From Eucalyptus grandis (Eukaryota > Streptophyta > Magnoliopsida > Myrtales > Myrtaceae), in NCBI RefSeq assembly GCF_016545825.1, contig NC_052613.1, positions 46,544,112-46,608,111 on the forward strand: 64,000 nt of DNA. The letters are read 5' to 3'. A program made the translations under genes and the position numbers. Under the pieces are notes generated by a model. It made no database searches and had not been told where the DNA came from. It saw nothing but the letters and a program-made list of their open reading frames with translations. This document shows positions 59,273 through 64,000 of this stretch, one piece after another (the first letter of the stretch is position 1; each line of letters begins with the position of its first letter).

Positions 59273-59931
59273 AATTACCAAAAAGTCCTAAACATATTAC
59301 ATTTGTACCAAATTAACCCTAATTTTTTCAAATTGACCAATTTAGTAATGTACATTTTGATAATTTATCATGATAATTAATCCGACTAATTTTGGTTAAA
59401 ATTTGTTGATGTAAACACTGGTCATTTTATGCAACACGACTAACATTAGCATAAACTATTTTTTTAATTTCTTATTTATTTTATTTTCTTTTCCTTCCTT
59501 TTTTTTTTTCGTTCTTTCATTGTGGCCAACGAACTTTTGTGGGGGTTGCGGCCCTCACCTGAATCTAGGCGAGGTCATTGCACTTGCAATTGAGGCTGCT
59601 TTCTCTCATAGTTAGTGAGGTTAGCCTTGCCCATATATGGGCAAGGGTCAGCCCTTGCTGGAGCTTGCTGCGCATGATGAAAAAGAAAGAAAAAAGAAGG
59701 AAAAGAGAAAAAAGGAAAAATTGAAATTTTTTTGTTCACATCGGTGCTAGTTGTATTACATAACATGATCAGTGTTCACATAAATGATTTTCGATCAAAA
59801 TTGATCGGATAAATTAGTGTGGGAAAACATAAAAGGGTTTAAGATTAAATGGATTAAATTGAATGGTTTATAACTGAATTAATATAAATATAATAAATTT
59901 AAGATTTTTTTTTTTATAATCTCTCCTGAAA
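59273..59931. mobile_element. Long-TIR MITE (block C copy)
   Basis: Third paralogous copy of the element at 24604-25252, with AATTACCAAAAAGTCCTAAA at left and AATTTAAGATTTTTTTTTTT at right. The core CCAACGAACTTTTGTGGGGG is shared. Confidence 0.65.
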
Positions 59932-61907
59932 ATTTTCGCTCTCCATCAAATGAATATGATTTAATAAGACAACAGATTGCTATCAATGACATCAATTTTA
60001 CTTGAGTTTAAATTGAATTAATACATATACAATAGGTTTAATGTTTGTACATTTTTGTTCTTTATACATTTCATTGGCGCGGCACATTATTTATATCTCA
60101 TTAGAGTAGTCCCGAAAGTCTAGTTAGAACTCAAGCCTAAGACGATCTTAGACTAATGATCACTTTTGATTATTGTGTCAAATCGAGTAAATTTAGGCTT
60201 CGGCTGTTGTAATTTATGCTACCTCTAATTAAGCTCGAACTTAGAAATTTCAAGCTCGGTTGAGCCGTAGAAAGGATTCTCCAATTCGATATAGTTTTTT
60301 TTTTCTTTTTATTTATGCGCTATCATACAGTGCATCAGCATGAGGAGAGAAGAAATGTGAGAATTGACAGTATTGCCAATGTCCATATTAATGGTTTCCT
60401 ATCAAAATTGATCGGATGGACTCAATGGGCAAGAAGTGAAAAGATTTAGGACTGAATAAGCAAAATTAAAAATTTTAAGACCGAATTAGCAAAATTAAAA
60501 GGTTTATGATTAAATTGGTAAAAACGCAATAGGTTTGGACTTTTTGGACAATTTTTCCCCTTGCACACCAATCCACAAGGCAAAGCTGCGTGAGGGTATC
60601 AATCACCTTATCATCATCCTTTTTTTTGTTTTCATGTCCCAGGGGGGCTGTCATAGAGCAATCTCCTTTTCCCGGCCTTCTCATGACCGTGACAGCCGAT
60701 TATAATATGGAGAATTGATCATAATCGTCTAAGTAAGAGATGATTGTTGAAAACCCGGACTGGCCGGCCGGGATCGGCCCTATTTTTTCAGACTTTGGTA
60801 GGACTGGGCCGGGCCACTGGGCCCAAAATATTCCCTTTTTTTTTTTTTTTTTTCCGTTCGGATGGTTTCGGTTTTTCGTGCTTTAGATACACGAGTCTGA
60901 GTGGCCCGGCCTGGCCCTGTTCATAAATAAAAAATGAAGTTCCTATAGGTATAACAAAGACCAAACCAGTAAACACTAGAGAACCCACAACACACAGCAC
61001 ACGTTACTGCTGTAGTCGGTTTACTTTTCACAAAGTTTTGTCCTCTGTTTGTGCGTTCTTTCTTTTGCTTTTGATGGAGTCCTTTGAACTGATTCTTCAT
61101 TGCGTGAGCTTAACAACACCGATTTAAGGGGACAAATCCATTCCATTCATCCAAAAGAGAAGTAAAAGGACCTACATCTTTGCATGTGAGTTCAACTTGG
61201 AGATGAAAGTCTTCATTTTGGGACAGTAAAGTAAAATCAAGCTCGTGAGCTCGTTATCCTAAATTAGGTAGGATAAGTTAGTAGGATCCCTTTTCGATGT
61301 TCCCATGCTCCTCCCGCATGGCGATATGAGAAAGATAAAATGGTGCGTTTGGTTGGACTTTTGAGAAAAGTCTTAGGAAAAATGCAAAAAACTTTAAGTT
61401 AAAAGGGGTTTTGTAAATTGTGAATTTCGTTTGGTAAATTGTAATTAAAAAGTCATTTGTGAAGTATTTTTGAGCAAAATAATGTATGGATAAATTTATA
61501 TTTACAAAGGACTTTTGTAATTAAAAAATAAAAAATAAATAGTTGGTTGGCAAAGGGTAGGTAGCTGCTGGCTATTGAAATCTAATGCTAGCGACTAAGA
61601 TCGCATTGTCAAACTCATCGTTACAACATTTTCTCATCCTCTTCATCTCAACCACCCCGTCTCTTCTTGAGGACCACGAAGAAGCAAAAGCTCGTAGGTC
61701 TAGCACCTCCCCACTGCCCTCAACCACTACCCCAAGGCCAGGCCCTCGACCTCTCACTATCGTCACCGCCACCCGTGGGGACTCCATCAACTATCTTGAC
61801 CTCTCCTAGTGTCGCGAGGTTGTTGGGTCGTGGCGGTGACTCCATCAACTATCTTGACCTCTCCCAGTGCCGCGAGGTTGTTGGGTCGTGTCAGCTCAGG
61901 AGACTTA
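59932..61907. other. Duplicated upstream block C
   Basis: Paralogous to 25253-27120 of block A. It holds the uninterrupted site for the ClpB-carrying insertion (GTGCTTTAGATAC at about 60878-60890). A local tandem duplication of about 52 bp occurs at 61776-61885 (GACTCCATCAACTATCTTGA, then CCTCTCCYAGTG, GTTGTTGGGTCGTG, twice). No gene. Confidence 0.6.
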
Positions 61908-62880
61908 GGGCCTGTTTGGCAACTTGCAAAACAGTGCCGGATTCTGATTTTTGTTCCCGAGAATCGGTTTGGGACGAGAATCGCGTTTGGTAAACTTTTT
62001 GTTCCGGGAACGATTTTGGACAAGATTTGAGAATAAAAAAAAATTTGATTCTGCGTCCGAGAATCAGAAAAAGAATCAAAACGGTAAAACCCTCATTCTT
62101 CTCTTTCAACATCTCGGTTGCCGTTCGCCATTGCTCGCCGCCGTCCGCCGCCGCCCGCTGTCGCCCGCCATCGCCGCCGGTCGCCGGTCCGGCGAGGTCG
62201 CCGGAGGCTCGCCGGAGCCGGGCGAGGGTCGGCGAGCTCGCGGAGGCAAGCCCGGCCACCGGCGAGGCCCGGCCTCGCCGGTGGCCGGGCCGCCTCGCCC
62301 GGTGGCGAGCCCGGCCTCGCCTAGCACCGGCGAGGCCAACCCGGCCACCGGCGGGCGGGGCGAGCCTCGCCTAGCTGCCGGCGAGGCTTGCGGCCATCGG
62401 CGAGGCTTGGCCCCCCAGTCTGGCGAGGCCGAGCCTCGGCGGGGGCGGGCGAGCCTCGCCCGGTTGCCCGAGGCTCGGCCCGACGAAGGCCGACCTCGCC
62501 GAGGCGGCGACGCTCCGGTGAGCGTCACCGGCCCTCGTCTGGCCGATCGCCGATCCGGCGACTGGCCAAATGAAGAAGAAGAAGAATAGGAAAAAGGGGA
62601 AAAAGAAAAAAAAAAAAAAAAAGAAAAAAAAGAAAAAAAAGGAAAAAGAAAAGAAAAAGTAAAGAAATTATTTAAAATTTATTTAAAAATCAAAAGAAAT
62701 TAATTTGGAACAGAATCAATTAATACGGTACCAAACGCAATTCTATTCCGAGAATCAAAAATTTTGAATAGTTACCAAACACGCTTTTTTACTCGAGAAT
62801 CGGTTCAGGAACGAGGAATAAAAAATAATAATTTCTAGTCGGAATCGCTCTTGGGAACAGAATCGTTACCAAACGCGCCC
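61908..62880. mobile_element. Harbinger-like non-autonomous element, 973 bp, in block C
   Basis: Inserted with TTA duplication (61905-61907, 62881-62883) into GAGACNTAGATYTRGGTCGCC, which is uninterrupted in block A (27127-27145) and block B (44612-44630). The ends GGGCCTGTTTGGCAAC and (inverted) GGGCGCGTTTGGTAAC are typical Tourist/Harbinger TIRs. Subterminal GAGAATCGGTT repeats face each other. The core is very GC-rich with GGCGAGGC/GCCTCGCC repeats and is readable in several frames at once. No transposase. Confidence 0.78.
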
Positions 62881-64000
62881 TTAGATTTGGGTCGCCACGC
62901 CTTGTGACCACAGCGAGGGGGCCACCGATCTAGGTCAAGCGACCCCTTGCGAGTTGCGATGGCCCAGATCTGGGTTAGTGCGACTCAGATTTGAGTCGTG
63001 ACGACCTAGAAGGCAACCTCTGTAGGTCGCCGCGTTGCACCGTGTGACCACGGCGAGGGGGCTGTTGATCTAGGTTGGATGACCCCTATGAGTTGTGGCA
63101 ACCCAAATCTGGGCTTAGGCGACTCAAATCTGAGTTGTGGTGACCTAGAAGGCGACCTCCGCAAGTCGACGCACCACGCGACCACAGCGAGGGGGCCGCC
63201 GATCTGGGTCGAGCGATCCCTCGCAAGTTGCGACGGCCTAGATCTAGGTCGCTGACTAGCGACGGTCGCTTGACCCTCCAGCAACGGTCGCTTAGGTCGC
63301 CGCGTTTGTGTGAGCATCTCTTGAGCCATCATTGATCCGTTGCAGCTCAGGGAAGATGAATAGTGTCACAAAATGAGGGTAAAAACGAAAAAATAAAAAA
63401 GTTGATGAGGACAGTTTCGAGAGAAAAAAAAGATTGTACAATATGATATGGACATACTGAAAAGCTAAAAACTCAAGGCAACCTCCCGCTAGTCTTCGGG
63501 CTTTCAACTTTCTAAATGCCCGCTTTTCCTCACAAAAGTTTGTAAAATTTTTGCCACACATCCCATATTTAGCTTAAAGCGCTTTGGCTGTCTGAAGTCT
63601 TTTCAAATGCTACTCACCCAAGACTCTCGTGTACTTATTTCACTAGATCGAAGGCATCGGAGAGTGCGTCTTGTGTACTTATTTCACTAGATCGAACTTC
63701 GAAGGCACCGGAGAGTGCGTTTTAGGCTTCGCCAGGTTTCGAAAGCCTCGCCTTTGACCCTCGAGAGTTGGAACTCTGTTCTAAAGATGACGATGCCGAG
63801 GGCACAATAAAACAAGGTCTGTCAACACCTCAAGTAGCTATCTCCTTTCCGAGGAGCATGGACCATTGCTTCCGTTACCCTCTTTTCCCTTCTCTCTCTC
63901 TCTCTCGCCCTACCTCTCTTTCACTCAAATCAAATCGGAAAAGGATATCGTCATGAGCCATCATCTGGGCAGTCATCATCCTCGCATTCAGGGTCATGCT
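62881..64000. other. Block C distal part to window edge
   Basis: Continuation of the GC-cored repeat (to about 63622), then sequence paralogous to 27805-28082 and 28967-29012 of block A. A duplicated phrase TACTTATTTCACTAGATCGA occurs twice (63632 and 63677), as in block B. No gene. The final bases match block A after its private insertion. Confidence 0.6.

Noticed and set aside
61951..62589. 212-codon plus-strand frame with Arg/Pro/Ala-rich protein
   Set aside because: Entirely within the GC-rich core of the Harbinger-like element; several frames on both strands are open over the same bases.

Overview
This window is nuclear DNA from a flowering plant, most likely a woody dicot. Genes are split by GT-AG introns, the DNA is AT-rich and dense in LTR retrotransposons, MITEs and SINEs, and the conserved proteins (fruit protein pKIWI502-type oxidoreductase, mitochondrial ATP synthase beta, plant MATE/DTX transporters) are plant forms. 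I cannot name the species from sequence alone.

Layout. (1) 1-1662, minus: 5' part of a pKIWI502-like FAD/NAD(P) oxidoreductase gene that runs off the left edge. (2) 2253-4600: a hAT-type MITE, a 485-bp direct duplication and an LTR/TRIM-like repeat with short tandem repeats. (3) 6003-9072, minus: nine-exon gene for the mitochondrial F1 ATP synthase beta subunit. (4) 10939-59139: a cluster of MATE (DETOXIFICATION) genes. Four eight-exon copies lie on the minus strand (called here MATE1 10939-14018, MATE2 16922-19856, MATE3 21403-24484, MATE5 56068-59139). A divergent seven-exon copy lies on the plus strand (MATE4 34169-38878). An exon-1-only relic (MATE6) lies at 39513-39844. MATE3 is the only copy whose spliced frame is open throughout (509 codons plus stop). 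MATE2 is a clear pseudogene; MATE1, MATE5 and MATE4 each carry one frame-disrupting indel.

The MATE3, MATE6 and MATE5 regions share long upstream blocks (A about 24.5-29.2 kb, B about 39.9-46.3 kb, C about 59.2-64.0 kb), so the cluster grew by segmental duplication. Because the blocks are paralogous, each later transposon insertion has a matching empty site: a 1.1-kb Harbinger-like element carrying a fragment that resembles the first exon of chloroplast ClpB, two more Harbinger-like elements, a solo copia LTR, and a complete 8.9-kb copia element (46620-55548, minus strand) with 5-bp target duplication CCCTC, an env-like third ORF and two polypurine tracts, which suggests the Sirevirus lineage. 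A solo LTR of the same family lies at 32227-33131.

A caution runs through the window. Single-base indels occur in essential, conserved genes (two in ATP synthase beta, three in the pKIWI502-like gene), and one copia LTR shows a run of differences at CAG/CTG sites. This pattern is easier to explain by residual long-read assembly error than by loss of so many genes, so single-indel lesions should not be taken as biological without checking.
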